A stretch of DNA of 29,357 nucleotides from Zoogloea sp. (lineage in GTDB: Bacteria; Pseudomonadota; Gammaproteobacteria; Burkholderiales; Rhodocyclaceae), in NCBI GenBank assembly GCA_016720685.1, contig JADKKC010000039.1:1-29357 (forward strand), given 5' to 3'. Under the pieces are notes generated by a model. It ran no database searches, was not told where the DNA came from, and saw only the letters and a list, made by a program, of their open reading frames with translations. Shown here in pieces: positions 16,007 through 25,027 of this stretch. Numbering within the stretch: position 1 is the stretch's first letter; every line of letters starts with the position of its first letter. A program made the translations under genes and the position numbers.

Positions 16007-17280
16007 GTGAAATTCCTGGTGGCGTGGATCGGGCGTTTGATCAAGCAAGAGAACGCGCAGGGCCCGGACACGACAACGGTGCCCGATCACGAAATTCTGG
16101 AAAGCAGCGAACCCTCGGCGCAAGACCGCTCGGTCACGCGTCCGCTCCATGACCTGCGGTCTTGCGTTCTGCCCAATGGCTTCTTTATCAAGAGCGGCCC
16201 GGAGATTGAGCGGTTTGTTCAGTCTCTTGGCGTTCTTTCGCCGCTGGATGCGGAATGGCGACAGTCGCCCTGCAATCCTCAGGCCTACATCGCAAGCTTG
16301 AAGAACATGACCTTGTTGCCGGGTTGCAAGGTGCTGCTGGATGCCGGGGGCGACGCCCATAGCGATGAAATGGAAATGGCCTTTCGGGTTTTCTCGCTTC
16401 GCCCCAAGGTCTGGACGATGGAATTGTCTGATGGTCCACAACTTCGCTTTGCGCATCCGCCGCTTTCTCCGGACATCATTCCTGCAGGCATTCATCTGAC
16501 AGGCGAGCACGAGGCCAATTACTTTCACTGGGTGTGTGAGCTTCTGCCCAGGCTCCACCTCTATGAAAAAATGGCGTCGGAGACCGATTTGCCCTTGCTG
16601 GTTTCCGCCGGGCTGAACAAGAACCTTTATGATTTTATCGACCTGATTTGTTCACGGAAAAGAAAACTCAAGTATCTCGACCCGGGAATGAGTTATCGCG
16701 TGGCGCAGCTGGTTTACCCTTCGGACACAAGCAGAATTCTCGATGTTTATGACAGGGCTCCGAGCACGGAAAGCACTTATCTGTCAGTTCCGCTGTTAAA
16801 GGACATGGTGGCGACAATCAAGAACGCCGTCGCCCTCCGGGACGAAGGCGAGCGCAAGCGGATTTTTGTCAGGCGGTGTTCTGCTTATCGAAAATTGCTG
16901 AATGAGGCGGAGGTCGAAGGGTTTTTGTCGGGCACGGATTCGAGCCGCTTGATCCTGGTGAGCTTTCTGTTCGGGATCAGATTGCTCTTTTTTCGAAGGC
17001 CGATGTCATCGTCGGGCCGTCCGGGGCCGCATTAACGAACATCCTGTGGTGCCGGGGTGGTACCAGGGTTTTTGTATTGCATTCCGACCATCCCTTCAAA
17101 AAGTATCCCTACTGGGATGCCGTGGCGCGTGTGGCAGGGGCGGATATTGCCTATATATCCGGGCCGCGAGCCTATGCCGTGGAGGGTGTCTTCCAGGTTC
17201 ACGATGACTTCACCATTCGACTTGATGATTTGAATATCGTCATTGAAAGCTCACGGCAGTTCAGTGCCGGCCTCGGCTGA
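16007..17280 (+). pseudogene. GT61-family (DUF563) glycosyltransferase, frameshifted
   Basis: A glycosyltransferase of family GT61, which transfers sugars (often pentoses or amino sugars) to glycans. Segments seen are GIHLTGEHEANYFHWVCELL then PRLHLYEK, LPLLVSAGLNKNLYDFIDLI, and KRIFVRRCSAYRKLLNEAEV. The original frame becomes unrelated after EGFLS (about 16930) and stops at 17035. The true continuation GHGFEPLDPGELSVRDQIAL then FSKADVIVGPSGAALTNILW is in the -1 frame and runs to 17280. One base is missing near 16928-16932. The GPSGAALTN motif is the diagnostic GT61 active-site region and lies after the lesion, so the truncated protein would be dead. The GTG at 16007 follows the BKACE stop by 2 bases, with AAGG 8 bases upstream; TTG at 16001 is an alternative. 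Confidence 0.83.
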
Positions 17281-17451
17281 TGCCCGTGGCGAGCAGGCGT
17301 CCGCGAATCTCCCCATTATTAATCCGGCCCTTTGATTCCCTTGCCACCGTTCGGGCTGAACGTGTGGTCGTTATTCAATGACCGGGTTGATGAGTCCTCC
17401 TGGAGGGTGTTCCGTTTGCTTTGCGACAAGGAATGGTCACAGATGATTTTG

Positions 17452-17549
17452 TGTGGGGGCGACAAGGGGCGACTTCAGTCGCCCGCCGCGCGTTGAATCA
17501 TCGACATGCCGCATATCAGAGTCCGCGGGCGACTGAAGTCGCCCCCACA
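17452..17549. repeat. Paired REP-like (BIME-type) element, copy 2, in a gene-free stretch
   Basis: GGGCGACTTCAGTCGCCC (17467-17484) and GGGCGACTGAAGTCGCCC (17527-17544) are inverted hairpins with a spacer of about 42 bases. GTGGGGGCGAC precedes the first and CCACAG follows the second. They share cores with copy 1 at 8434-8517. The surrounding 17281-17631 stretch holds no gene that I can recognise. Confidence 0.85.
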
Positions 17550-17631
17550 GTCTGCCGCGCCGCCGCTGCAAAAGGGACGGCTATCAACCCGGCTCTGCCT
17601 CTGCCTTTCGACAAGTTAATTAGTGGCCGGG

Positions 17632-17706
17632 TCAATAATCGGCGTACTTGATCGAGCACCCATAGGGCCTGGTGCTGGCGTAGGCCAGCTTGCGGCCGGT
17701 CGTGGG
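17632..17706 (-). pseudogene. C-terminal scrap of a thioredoxin-fold/redoxin protein
   Basis: The minus-strand frame reads TTGRKLAYASTRPYGCSIKY followed by ADY and a stop. The PYGCSIKYAD ending is typical of the last residues of AhpC/TSA-type redoxin-family proteins. About 25 residues remain before the frame merges into the 3' end of the efflux outer-membrane gene. It is a plausible relic, not a functional gene; similarity was judged by eye from a short segment. Confidence 0.35.
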
Positions 17707-17714
17707 GGCTCGCG

Positions 17715-19124
17715 TCAAGGGGCCAGTTCGCCGCCGCCGAGCACTTTGTAAAGCGTGACGGCATTGGTGGCGGCCGCCAGCTTCAGGCTGACCAGGCTCT
17801 GGCGCGCGGCGTACAGGCTGCGCTGGGCGTCGAGGGCGCTCAGGTAGCTGTCCACGCCCTTCTGGTAGCGCGCGTCCGACAGGCGGTAGCTGGCGGCGCT
17901 GGCGTCCACCAGCTTCTGTTGCGCATCGAGGCGGGCATCCAGCGTGGCGCGCTGGGCGAGGGCGTCGGCCACCTCCCGGAAGGCGCTCTGGATGGCCTTC
18001 TCGTAGCGGGCCAGGTAAATGTCCCGGTCGGTTTCGGCCACCTGCAGCCTGGCCCGGTTGGCGCCGGCATTGAAGATCGGCAGGCTCACTTGCGGGATGA
18101 AGGTCCACGCCCCCGAGCCCGCCGCGAACAGCCCGTCCAGGCTGCTGCTGGCGGTGCCGGCCGTGGCGGTCAGGCTGATGCTCGGGAAGAAGGCCGCCCG
18201 CGCCGCACCGATGTTGGCGTTGGCGGCGCGAAGCTGGCGTTCGGCGGCGAGCACGTCGGGCCGTTCCTGCAGTACCGCGGAAGGCAGGCCGGCGGGCAGT
18301 TCGCGCAGCGCCGTCACGCTGTCCAGCCCGGCCGGCGGCAGCAGGGTGTCGGGCACCGCGGTGCCTACCAGCAGCACCAGCGCGTTGCGGTCGGTGGCGA
18401 CCTGGGCGGTGTAGGCGGCAGCGTCGCGACGGGCGGTTTCGACGCTGGTCTCGATCTGGCGCAGATCCAGCTCGGTGCCGACGCCCAGTTCGACGCGCTT
18501 GCGGGTCAGGGCGTAGCTGCTGCGCTGACTGGCCAGGGTTTCCTGCGCCAGTTGCAGCAGGGCTTCGTCGGCCGACAGGGTGAGGTAGGCGCTGGCCACT
18601 TCGGCGATCAGGCTGAGGCGCGTGCTGCGCAGGGTTTCCTCGCTGGCCAGGTAGGTTTCGAGGGCCTGGTCGCGCAGGCTCTGGATGCGCCCGAAGAGGT
18701 CGATCTCCCAGTTGGCGAGGCCCAGGTCCACGCTGTGGCTGTGGCTGGTGATGGCTTGCCCGCTGCCGGACAGGTCGCCCGGCGTGCGCCTGGCGGTGGT
18801 GCCGGCCTCAATGCTCACCGCCGGGAACAGCTCGGCCCGCTGGATGCGGTACTGGGCCCGCGCCCTGGCGATGTTGAGGGCGGTTTCGCGCAGGTCGCGG
18901 TTGTTGACCAGGGCCAGTTCGATCAACGGGTGCAGGCGGGCGTCGACGAAGTAGGCGCGCCAGTCGGGGGTGGCTGCGGCTGCGGTTTCGACGCTCTTGC
19001 CGTCGGTGGCTGGCCAGGCGGCTGCCACCGGCGCGGCGGGGCGCGCGTAGTCGGGGGCAAGGGTGGTGCAGCCGCCGAGCACGCCGGCCAGCAGCACGGT
19101 AAGGCCGAGGGTACGCAGCTTCAT
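17715..19124 (-). CDS. RND efflux system outer-membrane factor (OprM/NodT-type lipoprotein)
   Basis: Outer-membrane channel of a tripartite RND pump, 469 residues. The lipoprotein signal MKLRTLGLTVLLAGVLGGC has its lipobox Cys at 19. DYARP follows, then the duplicated OEP/TolC-like repeats. The first half has LHPLIELALVNNRDLRETAL and the second has QERPDVLAAERQLRAANANI then GAARAAFFPSISLTA, both standard NodT features. The end YKVLGGGE is also typical. Its ATG overlaps the pump gene stop by 4 bases (ATGA), so it is the third gene of the operon adaptor-pump-outer factor. No terminator is visible downstream. The transported drugs or solvents cannot be deduced. Confidence 0.93.
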   Translation of the reverse strand: MKLRTLGLTVLLAGVLGGCTTLAPDYARPAAPVAAAWPATDGKSVETAAAATPDWRAYFVDARLHPLIELALVNNRDLRETALNIARARAQYRIQRAELFPAVSIEAGTTARRTPGDLSGSGQAITSHSHSVDLGLANWEIDLFGRIQSLRDQALETYLASEETLRSTRLSLIAEVASAYLTLSADEALLQLAQETLASQRSSYALTRKRVELGVGTELDLRQIETSVETARRDAAAYTAQVATDRNALVLLVGTAVPDTLLPPAGLDSVTALRELPAGLPSAVLQERPDVLAAERQLRAANANIGAARAAFFPSISLTATAGTASSSLDGLFAAGSGAWTFIPQVSLPIFNAGANRARLQVAETDRDIYLARYEKAIQSAFREVADALAQRATLDARLDAQQKLVDASAASYRLSDARYQKGVDSYLSALDAQRSLYAARQSLVSLKLAAATNAVTLYKVLGGGELAP

Positions 19125-22100
19125 GATGTTTCTCCCTGGAGGACGGGCGCCGGGGCCGGGCGCGAGAACAGCGTGCGCACTGCGACGTAGGCGAGGGGGA
19201 TGAAGAAAATGCCGAGCACGGTGGCGGCGATCATGCCGCCGAGCACGCCGGTGCCGATGGCGACGCGGCTGGCCGAACCGGCGCCGCTGCTGATGGCCAG
19301 CGGCAGCACGCCGAGGCCGAAGGCCAGCGAGGTCATCAGGATCGGGCGCAGGCGCAGGCGCACCGCCTGCAGCGTGGCGTCGATGAGGCTGGCGCCTTCT
19401 TCCTGCAACTGCTCGGCAAACTCGACAATCAGGATCGCGTTCTTGGCCGCGAGACCCATCGTCGTCAGCAGGCCGACCTGAAAATAGACGTCGTTCGACA
19501 GCCCGCGCAGGCTGGCCGCCAGCACCGCGCCGAGCACGCCGAGGGGCACGATCAGGATCACCGAGAAGGGGATCGACCAGCTCTCGTACAGCGCCGCCAG
19601 GCACAGGAAGACCACCAGCACCGAGATGGCGTAGAGCAGCGGGGCCTGGGCGCCGGACAGGCGCTCCTGGTAAGACTGGCCGGTCCATTCATAGCCGACG
19701 CCTTCCGGCAATTGCTTGATGATCGCCTCGATGGCGTTCATGGCGGTGCCGGAGCTGACGCCTTCGGCGGGTTCGCCGACGATCTCGAAGGCCGCCATGC
19801 CGTTGTAGCGTTCCAGCTGCGGCGAGCCCATGGTCCAGCTGGTTGAGGAGAAGGCCGAGAAGGGCACCATGCCGCCCTCGCCGTTTCTCACGTACCAGTT
19901 GGCCAGGTCTTCGCCCATGGCGCGGGCCGGGGCGTCGCCCTGCAGGTACACCCGCTTGACGCGGCTCTTGTTGATGAAGTCATTCACGTAGCTGCCGCCG
20001 CTGGCGGTGGAGAGGGTGTCGTTGATGTCGGCCATGGACAGGCCGAAGGCGCCGGCCTTCTGGTCGTCGATGGCGAGGCGGAAGCGCGGCGTGTCGTCCT
20101 GGCCGTTCTTGCGCACCTTGCTCAGGGCCGCATCCTTGGCGGCGAGGGCCAGGAACTGTTCGCGAGCCTCCACCAGCTTGTCGTGGCCGATGCCGCCCAG
20201 GTCCTGCAGCTCCACGTCGAAGCCGCTGCTGCTGCCCAGGCCGCGGATGGCCGGCGGCAGGATCACGAATATTCGTGCGTCACGCACTGCCGACAGGTCG
20301 CGGGTGGCCCGCCGGCTGAAGGCGGCGGCCGCGCTGGCGGCATCCTCCCGCTCGCTCCAGTCCTTCAGCTTGATGAAGGCCATCGAGGTGTTCTGGGCGT
20401 TGCCCCCGTTGCCCATGCCGTTGATGCTCACCAGGCCGGCCACTTCGGGCTGTTGCAGCATGTACTGCTCAAGGGCATTCACCGCCGTGGTGGTGCGTTC
20501 CTTGGTGGCGCCGGACGGCAATTGCACCATGGCGATCACGAAGCCCTGGTCTTCTTCCGGCAGAAACGAAGTGGGCAGGCGCAGGAACAGCACCGACAGC
20601 AGGCCGAGCAGCAGCGCATACACTGCCACGGCCTTGCCGCCGCGCTTGAGCAGGCCGGCGACGCGGCCTTCGTAGCGCTGGCTATTGCGGTCGAAAACCC
20701 GGTTGAACCACGCAAAGAAGCCCGTGCGATGCACGTGGCCGGGCTTGAGCAGGGTGGCGCACAAGGCCGGGGTGAGGGTCAGTGCCACCAGCACCGACAG
20801 CAGCATGGCGGCGACGATGGTGATGGAGAACTGGCGGTAGATCACCCCCGTGGAGCCGCCGAAGAAGGCCATCGGCACGAATACCGCCGACAGCACCAGC
20901 GCAATGCCCACCAGCGCGCTGGTGATCTCGCCCATCGACTTGCGGGTTGCCTCGCGGGGCGACAGGCCTTCCTCGCTCATGATGCGCTCGACGTTCTCGA
21001 CCACCACGATGGCGTCGTCCACCAAGAGGCCGATGGCCAGCACCATGCCGAACATGGTCAGGGTGTTGATCGAATAACCAAAGACCGACAGCACCCCGAA
21101 GGTGCCCAGCAGCACCACCGGCACGGCAATCGCCGGGATCAGGGTGGCGCGCAGGTTCTGCAGGAAGAGGTACATGATCAGCACCACCAGCACGATGGCT
21201 TCGATCAGCGTCTTCACCACCTCTTCGATGGAGATGCGCACGAAGGGCGTGGTGTCGTAGGCCACCACCGGCTTCATCTGCATTTCGGCCGGAAAGAAGC
21301 GCGACAGCTCGTCGAGCTTGGCGCGCACCCGGTCGGCGGTTTGCAGCGCGTTGGCACCGGCGGCCAGCTTGATGCCGATGGCGGCCGAGGGCTTGCCGTT
21401 GTACTGCACGCTGACGTCGTAGCTCTCGCCGCCCAGCTCGATGCGGGCCACGTCGGAGAGATGCACCACCGCGCCGTCGGTGCCGCTCTTGAGGACGATG
21501 GCGCCGAACTGCGCCGGCGTCTGCAGCTTGCTGCGCGCGGTGATGGTGGCGTTGATCTGCTGGCCGCCCCTGGCCGGCAGGCCGCCGATCTGGCCTGCGG
21601 TGACCTCCATGTTCTGGGCCTGGATGGCCGTTTTCACGTCAGAGGGCATCAGCGAATACTTTTGCAGCTTGGCCGGATCGAGCCAGATGCGCATGGCGTA
21701 GCCGGTGCCCAGGGCCTGCACGTCGCCCACGCCTTCGACGCGGCTCACCGGGTCGAGCAGGCTGGTGGAGATGTAGTCGCCGATGTCGATGGCGGTGGTG
21801 CGCGTGTTGTCCGACACCAGCGACACGATCATCAGGAAGTCGGTGCCGGTCTTGGCTACCGACACGCCCAGGTTCTGGACGATCTGGGGCAGGCGCGATT
21901 CGGCCTGCTTGAGCTTGTTCTGCACCTGCACCTGGGCCACGTCCGGGTTGGTGCCGGCCTCGAAGGTCAGGGTGATCTGCGCGCTGCCGGCCGAGCTGCT
22001 GTTGGACGACATGTAGCTCAGATGGTCGAGGCCCTTCATCTGCTGCTCGATGACCTGAACGACAGAGTTCTCGATGGTCTCGGCGGAGGCGCCGGTGTAG

Positions 22101-22243
22101 TTGGCGGAGATGGTGATCTTGGGCGGGGCGATGTTGGGGTATTGCTCGAGGGGCAGGCGGCCGATCGACAGGGCGCCGGCCAGCATCACCACGATGGCGA
22201 TGACCCACGCGAAGATCGGGCGGTCGATGAAGAAGCGGGCCAT
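19121..22243 (-). CDS. RND (HAE1/AcrB-type) multidrug efflux pump permease
   Basis: Proton-driven inner-membrane pump, 1040 residues, the usual length. It opens MARFFIDRPIFAWVIAIVVM. The porter-domain start is PLEQYPNIAPPKITISANYT. The proton-relay Asp pair is in TM4 within IGLLVDDAIVVVENVERIM, and the TM10-11 region has GLAAKNAILIVEFAEQLQEE with the conserved Lys. Two homologous halves, each with a large periplasmic loop, are visible. It starts 2 bases after the adaptor stop and overlaps the outer-membrane gene, so all three are co-translated. It is closest in pattern to AcrB/MexB-type drug pumps rather than CusA metal pumps, because the methionine relay is absent and the family-specific PNIAPP motif is present. 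Confidence 0.96.
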   Translation of the reverse strand: MARFFIDRPIFAWVIAIVVMLAGALSIGRLPLEQYPNIAPPKITISANYTGASAETIENSVVQVIEQQMKGLDHLSYMSSNSSSAGSAQITLTFEAGTNPDVAQVQVQNKLKQAESRLPQIVQNLGVSVAKTGTDFLMIVSLVSDNTRTTAIDIGDYISTSLLDPVSRVEGVGDVQALGTGYAMRIWLDPAKLQKYSLMPSDVKTAIQAQNMEVTAGQIGGLPARGGQQINATITARSKLQTPAQFGAIVLKSGTDGAVVHLSDVARIELGGESYDVSVQYNGKPSAAIGIKLAAGANALQTADRVRAKLDELSRFFPAEMQMKPVVAYDTTPFVRISIEEVVKTLIEAIVLVVLIMYLFLQNLRATLIPAIAVPVVLLGTFGVLSVFGYSINTLTMFGMVLAIGLLVDDAIVVVENVERIMSEEGLSPREATRKSMGEITSALVGIALVLSAVFVPMAFFGGSTGVIYRQFSITIVAAMLLSVLVALTLTPALCATLLKPGHVHRTGFFAWFNRVFDRNSQRYEGRVAGLLKRGGKAVAVYALLLGLLSVLFLRLPTSFLPEEDQGFVIAMVQLPSGATKERTTTAVNALEQYMLQQPEVAGLVSINGMGNGGNAQNTSMAFIKLKDWSEREDAASAAAAFSRRATRDLSAVRDARIFVILPPAIRGLGSSSGFDVELQDLGGIGHDKLVEAREQFLALAAKDAALSKVRKNGQDDTPRFRLAIDDQKAGAFGLSMADINDTLSTASGGSYVNDFINKSRVKRVYLQGDAPARAMGEDLANWYVRNGEGGMVPFSAFSSTSWTMGSPQLERYNGMAAFEIVGEPAEGVSSGTAMNAIEAIIKQLPEGVGYEWTGQSYQERLSGAQAPLLYAISVLVVFLCLAALYESWSIPFSVILIVPLGVLGAVLAASLRGLSNDVYFQVGLLTTMGLAAKNAILIVEFAEQLQEEGASLIDATLQAVRLRLRPILMTSLAFGLGVLPLAISSGAGSASRVAIGTGVLGGMIAATVLGIFFIPLAYVAVRTLFSRPAPAPVLQGETS

Positions 22244-22245
22244 GA

Positions 22246-23457
22246 TCAGGCTCCCGGTCTGGTGTTGGCGGCCGCCGGGGCCGGGCTGGCGACGACCTTG
22301 TCGTCCACCGGCACCGGCGTCACCACCGCGTCGGGGCGAACCTTCTGGCTGCCCTCGACGATGACCTTTTCGCCCGCGGCAAGGCCGTCATTCACCAGCC
22401 AGCTCTCGCCCACCGGTCGGCCCACACTCAGTACCCGCTGTTCCACCTTGTTGCCGGCGCCAACCACCAGCGCGGTGGCCTCGCCCTTCACGTTGCGCGA
22501 CACGCCGCGCTGGGGTACCAGCACGGCGCTGTCGGTTACGCCTTCGTCCAGCAGCGCACGCACGTACATGCCGGGCAGCAGATCGCCCTTGGGGTTGGGA
22601 AAAACGGCGCGCAGGGCGACGGTGCCGGTGCCTTCATTCACCGTGATGTCGGTGAATTGCAGGCGGCCTTCGCGGGCGTAGCGGCTGCCGTCCTCGAGGA
22701 TCAGCGTGACCGCGGCCTGGTTGCGTCCGGCCTGGCGGATCTGGCCGGCCTCGAAGGCGCGCCTGAGGCGCAGCGCGTCGGCGCTGGACTGGGTGAGGTC
22801 CACGTAAATCGGGTCCACCTGCTGCACGGTGGCGAGCGCGGCGGCCTGGCCGGCGGTCACCAGCGCCCCCGGCGTGATCGAAGACTTGCCGATGCGCCCC
22901 GACACCGGCGCGGTGACGCGGGTGTAGGCCAGGTTGATGGTGGCGCTGTCGAGCGCCGCACGGGCCGAGGCCACATCCGCCTCGGCCTGCAGCAGCGCGG
23001 CGAGGGCGTCGTCGGTGTCCTGCTGGGCGACGGCCTTGATCCCGGCGAGTTCCTTGTAGCGGGCGGCCTTGGGGCGCAGGGTTTCCACGTTGGCCCGGGC
23101 CTTGGCGAGGGCGGCCCTGGCGCTATCGACACTGGCCTGATAGGTAGCCGGGTCGATGCGATACAGCAGCTGGCCGGCCTTCACCTCGGCGCCTTCGGTA
23201 AACAGGCGCTCGCGGATGATGCCGCCGACCTGGGGCCGTACCTCGGCGACCACGGTGGACACCGTGCGGCCGGGCAATTCGGAGGTGAGCGTGAGCGGCT
23301 TCGCCTGCAGCGTCACCACGCCCACCTCGGCGGGTCCGGCGGGAGGCATGCCGGCGGGCGCGGCGGATGAATTGCAGCCGGCCAGCAGCGCTGCCGACAG
23401 GGCCGCCGTAAGGGCGGTGAGCATTGCGGGGTGCCGGAGAGCGGGGAGGGGAGGCAT
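22246..23457 (-). CDS. RND efflux periplasmic adaptor (AcrA/MexA-type lipoprotein)
   Basis: Membrane-fusion protein linking pump and outer-membrane channel, 403 residues. It is a lipoprotein, with lipobox LAGC at Cys28. The mature part has the barrel-sandwich (lipoyl-like) half EVRPQVGGIIRERLFTEGAE then VKAGQLLYRIDPATYQ. A coiled-coil hairpin follows (residues about 105-175: AALAKARANVETLRPKAARY, QQDTDDALAALLQAEADVAS). The second lipoyl half is YTRVTAPVSGRIGKSSITPG, with a beta-barrel and LLPGMYVRALL afterwards. The ATG at 23457 has AAAGGA 6 bases upstream. It is the first gene of the operon and diverges from baeS. A BaeR-box-like sequence lies about 50 bases upstream. Confidence 0.95.
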   Translation of the reverse strand: MPPLPALRHPAMLTALTAALSAALLAGCNSSAAPAGMPPAGPAEVGVVTLQAKPLTLTSELPGRTVSTVVAEVRPQVGGIIRERLFTEGAEVKAGQLLYRIDPATYQASVDSARAALAKARANVETLRPKAARYKELAGIKAVAQQDTDDALAALLQAEADVASARAALDSATINLAYTRVTAPVSGRIGKSSITPGALVTAGQAAALATVQQVDPIYVDLTQSSADALRLRRAFEAGQIRQAGRNQAAVTLILEDGSRYAREGRLQFTDITVNEGTGTVALRAVFPNPKGDLLPGMYVRALLDEGVTDSAVLVPQRGVSRNVKGEATALVVGAGNKVEQRVLSVGRPVGESWLVNDGLAAGEKVIVEGSQKVRPDAVVTPVPVDDKVVASPAPAAANTRPGA

Positions 23458-23507
23458 CTGGATTCCTTTGCGGCGGAGTGCCGATATCTGATGCCCCGAT
23501 TGTGAAA

Positions 23508-23525
23508 AGCAAATGTGCAGAAAAA
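23508..23525 (-). promoter_or_regulatory. BaeR-box-like sequence in the efflux/baeSR divergent region
   Basis: The minus-strand 18-mer TTTTTCTGCACATTTGCT matches 13 of 18 positions of the E. coli BaeR box TTTTTCTCCATDATTGGC as I recall it. It lies about 50 bases before the adaptor ATG. TTGCTT and AGATAT, 17 bases apart, could be -35/-10 elements just downstream. This supports BaeR-type control of the pump, as for mdtABC and acrD. Confidence 0.5.
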
Positions 23526-23623
23526 TGGGAGACATTGTGGAGATCGCCCCGCCCCCGTTGATCCCGGCCCCGTTGCGGAGGCTTAATGGCGTCCCCGGCC
23601 CTGCCATTCCTTCGCCCCGCACC

Positions 23624-25018
23624 ATGAAACTCGGGATTACGTCCAAAGTCTTCCTCGCCGTCCTGCTGGTGGCCCTTGCGGTGCTGCTGGCCATGGGCGT
23701 GGCCGGGCGCTGGAGCTTTACCCGCGGTTTCGTCGGCTACGTGGACGAACTGGCCCTGCAGCGGGTCGAGGATCTCGTTCCCCGTTTCACGCAGACCTAC
23801 GCCCGCGAAGGCAACTGGGACTTCCTGCGGAACAATCGTCGCGCCTGGTTCCAGCTCACGCGCCCCCACTTCGGCAACGAAAACGACGGCGCGCCGAACA
23901 TCGAACAGGAGGCGCCGCCCGAATCCGACCTGACCGGCGCCGTCTTTCGCCTCAGCCTGATCGACAGCGAGCAGCGTTTCGTGATGGGCAACCCGCGCAT
24001 GGCCACCGACGAAACCGCGGTGAAACGCGCCATCGTGGTCGCCGACAAGACCGTCGGCTGGCTGGTGATGGGGCCTTTTCAGAGCGTCAGCGACACCGGC
24101 GCCCAGCGCTTCTACGACGAGCAGCTGCACGCCATGCTGCTGGTGGGCGGCATTGCCGGCCTGTTTGCGGTGTTCGTGTCCCTGCGCATTGCGCGCACGC
24201 TGGTGGCCCCCATCAAGCAGATTGCGGCCGCCACCCATCGCGTTGCTGCCGGTGATTACGCGGGGCGGCTCGAGCCCGGCTCGGGCGATGAGGTCGGCCA
24301 GCTGGCGCGTGATTTCAACAGCCTGGCGCGCACCCTGGAAACCAACGAACGCATGCGCCGCGACTTCATGGCCGATGTGTCCCATGAGCTGCGCACCCCG
24401 CTGAGCGTGCTGCGCGGCGAAATCGAAGCCATGGAGGATGGCGTGCGTCGCCTCGACGCGGATGCGCTGCAATCGCTCAAGGGCGAGGTGACGACGCTCA
24501 CCCGCCTGGTCAATGACCTCAACGAGCTGGCCCTCGCCGAGCTGGGCGCGCTGGTCTACCGCAAGGTGCCGGTGGCCGTCGGCGAGGTGCTGGAAAGCAC
24601 CGTTGGCGCCTTTCGCGAGCGCCTCGCCAGCGCCGGCCTGGGCTTGACGCTGGAGCTGGCGCCGGGCCTGCGCATGTGCGCCGATGAAAGCCGCCTGCGC
24701 CAGCTGTTCCGCAACCTCGTCGAGAACACCCTGCGCTACACCGACCCCGGCGGCTCCCTGAAGCTCGTCACCCGGCGCGACGGCGACGAGTTGTGCATCG
24801 ACTTCATGGATTCCGCCCCTGGCGTACCCGACGCGCTGTTGCCCAAACTCTTCGAGCGCTTCTTCCGCGGCGAGGCATCGCGCAACCGCGCTACCGGCGG
24901 CTCCGGCCTCGGCCTCGCCATCTGCCGCAGCGTCGTCGAAGCCCACGACGGCACCATTACCGCGCGGGCCTCGCCCCTCGGCGGCGTGTGGGTCGCCTTG
25001 CGTTTTCCGGCTCTGTAA
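23624..25018 (+). CDS. baeS: BaeS-like envelope-stress sensor histidine kinase
   Basis: Inner-membrane sensor kinase, 464 residues, about the size of E. coli BaeS. TM1 is about residues 7-26. A periplasmic sensor domain (about 30-165) contains GPFQSVSDTGAQRFYDEQLH near its end. TM2 is LLVGGIAGLFAVFVSLRIA. A HAMP domain follows, then HisKA with H254 in FMADVSHELRTPLSVLRGE. The ATPase domain has LVENTLRYTDPGG and GGSGLGLAICRSVV. The ATG at 23624 begins a canonical N-terminus. baeR starts 9 bases after its stop, so the two form an operon. The divergent partner is the RND pump it likely controls, an arrangement analogous to mdtABC-baeSR but with divergent orientation. The signal (envelope stress or toxic compounds) is inferred. 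Confidence 0.87.
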   Translation: MKLGITSKVFLAVLLVALAVLLAMGVAGRWSFTRGFVGYVDELALQRVEDLVPRFTQTYAREGNWDFLRNNRRAWFQLTRPHFGNENDGAPNIEQEAPPESDLTGAVFRLSLIDSEQRFVMGNPRMATDETAVKRAIVVADKTVGWLVMGPFQSVSDTGAQRFYDEQLHAMLLVGGIAGLFAVFVSLRIARTLVAPIKQIAAATHRVAAGDYAGRLEPGSGDEVGQLARDFNSLARTLETNERMRRDFMADVSHELRTPLSVLRGEIEAMEDGVRRLDADALQSLKGEVTTLTRLVNDLNELALAELGALVYRKVPVAVGEVLESTVGAFRERLASAGLGLTLELAPGLRMCADESRLRQLFRNLVENTLRYTDPGGSLKLVTRRDGDELCIDFMDSAPGVPDALLPKLFERFFRGEASRNRATGGSGLGLAICRSVVEAHDGTITARASPLGGVWVALRFPAL

Positions 25019-25027
25019 GCTTGTGCC

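Noticed and set aside
17632..18108. A 158-codon minus frame overlapping the outer-membrane factor gene
   Set aside because: Only its last 25 residues look like a real protein end (redoxin-like); the rest is a shadow of the efflux gene.
20183..22681. Very long plus-strand frame (832 codons) opposite the RND pump and adaptor
   Set aside because: Its His/Gln/Gly-rich translation has no family features; it is a shadow of the GC-rich pump genes, whose motifs are unmistakable on the minus strand.
23123..24946. Minus-strand frame of 607 codons opposite baeS
   Set aside because: Low-complexity, arginine/alanine/glutamine-rich translation opposite a clear histidine kinase; a codon-bias shadow.
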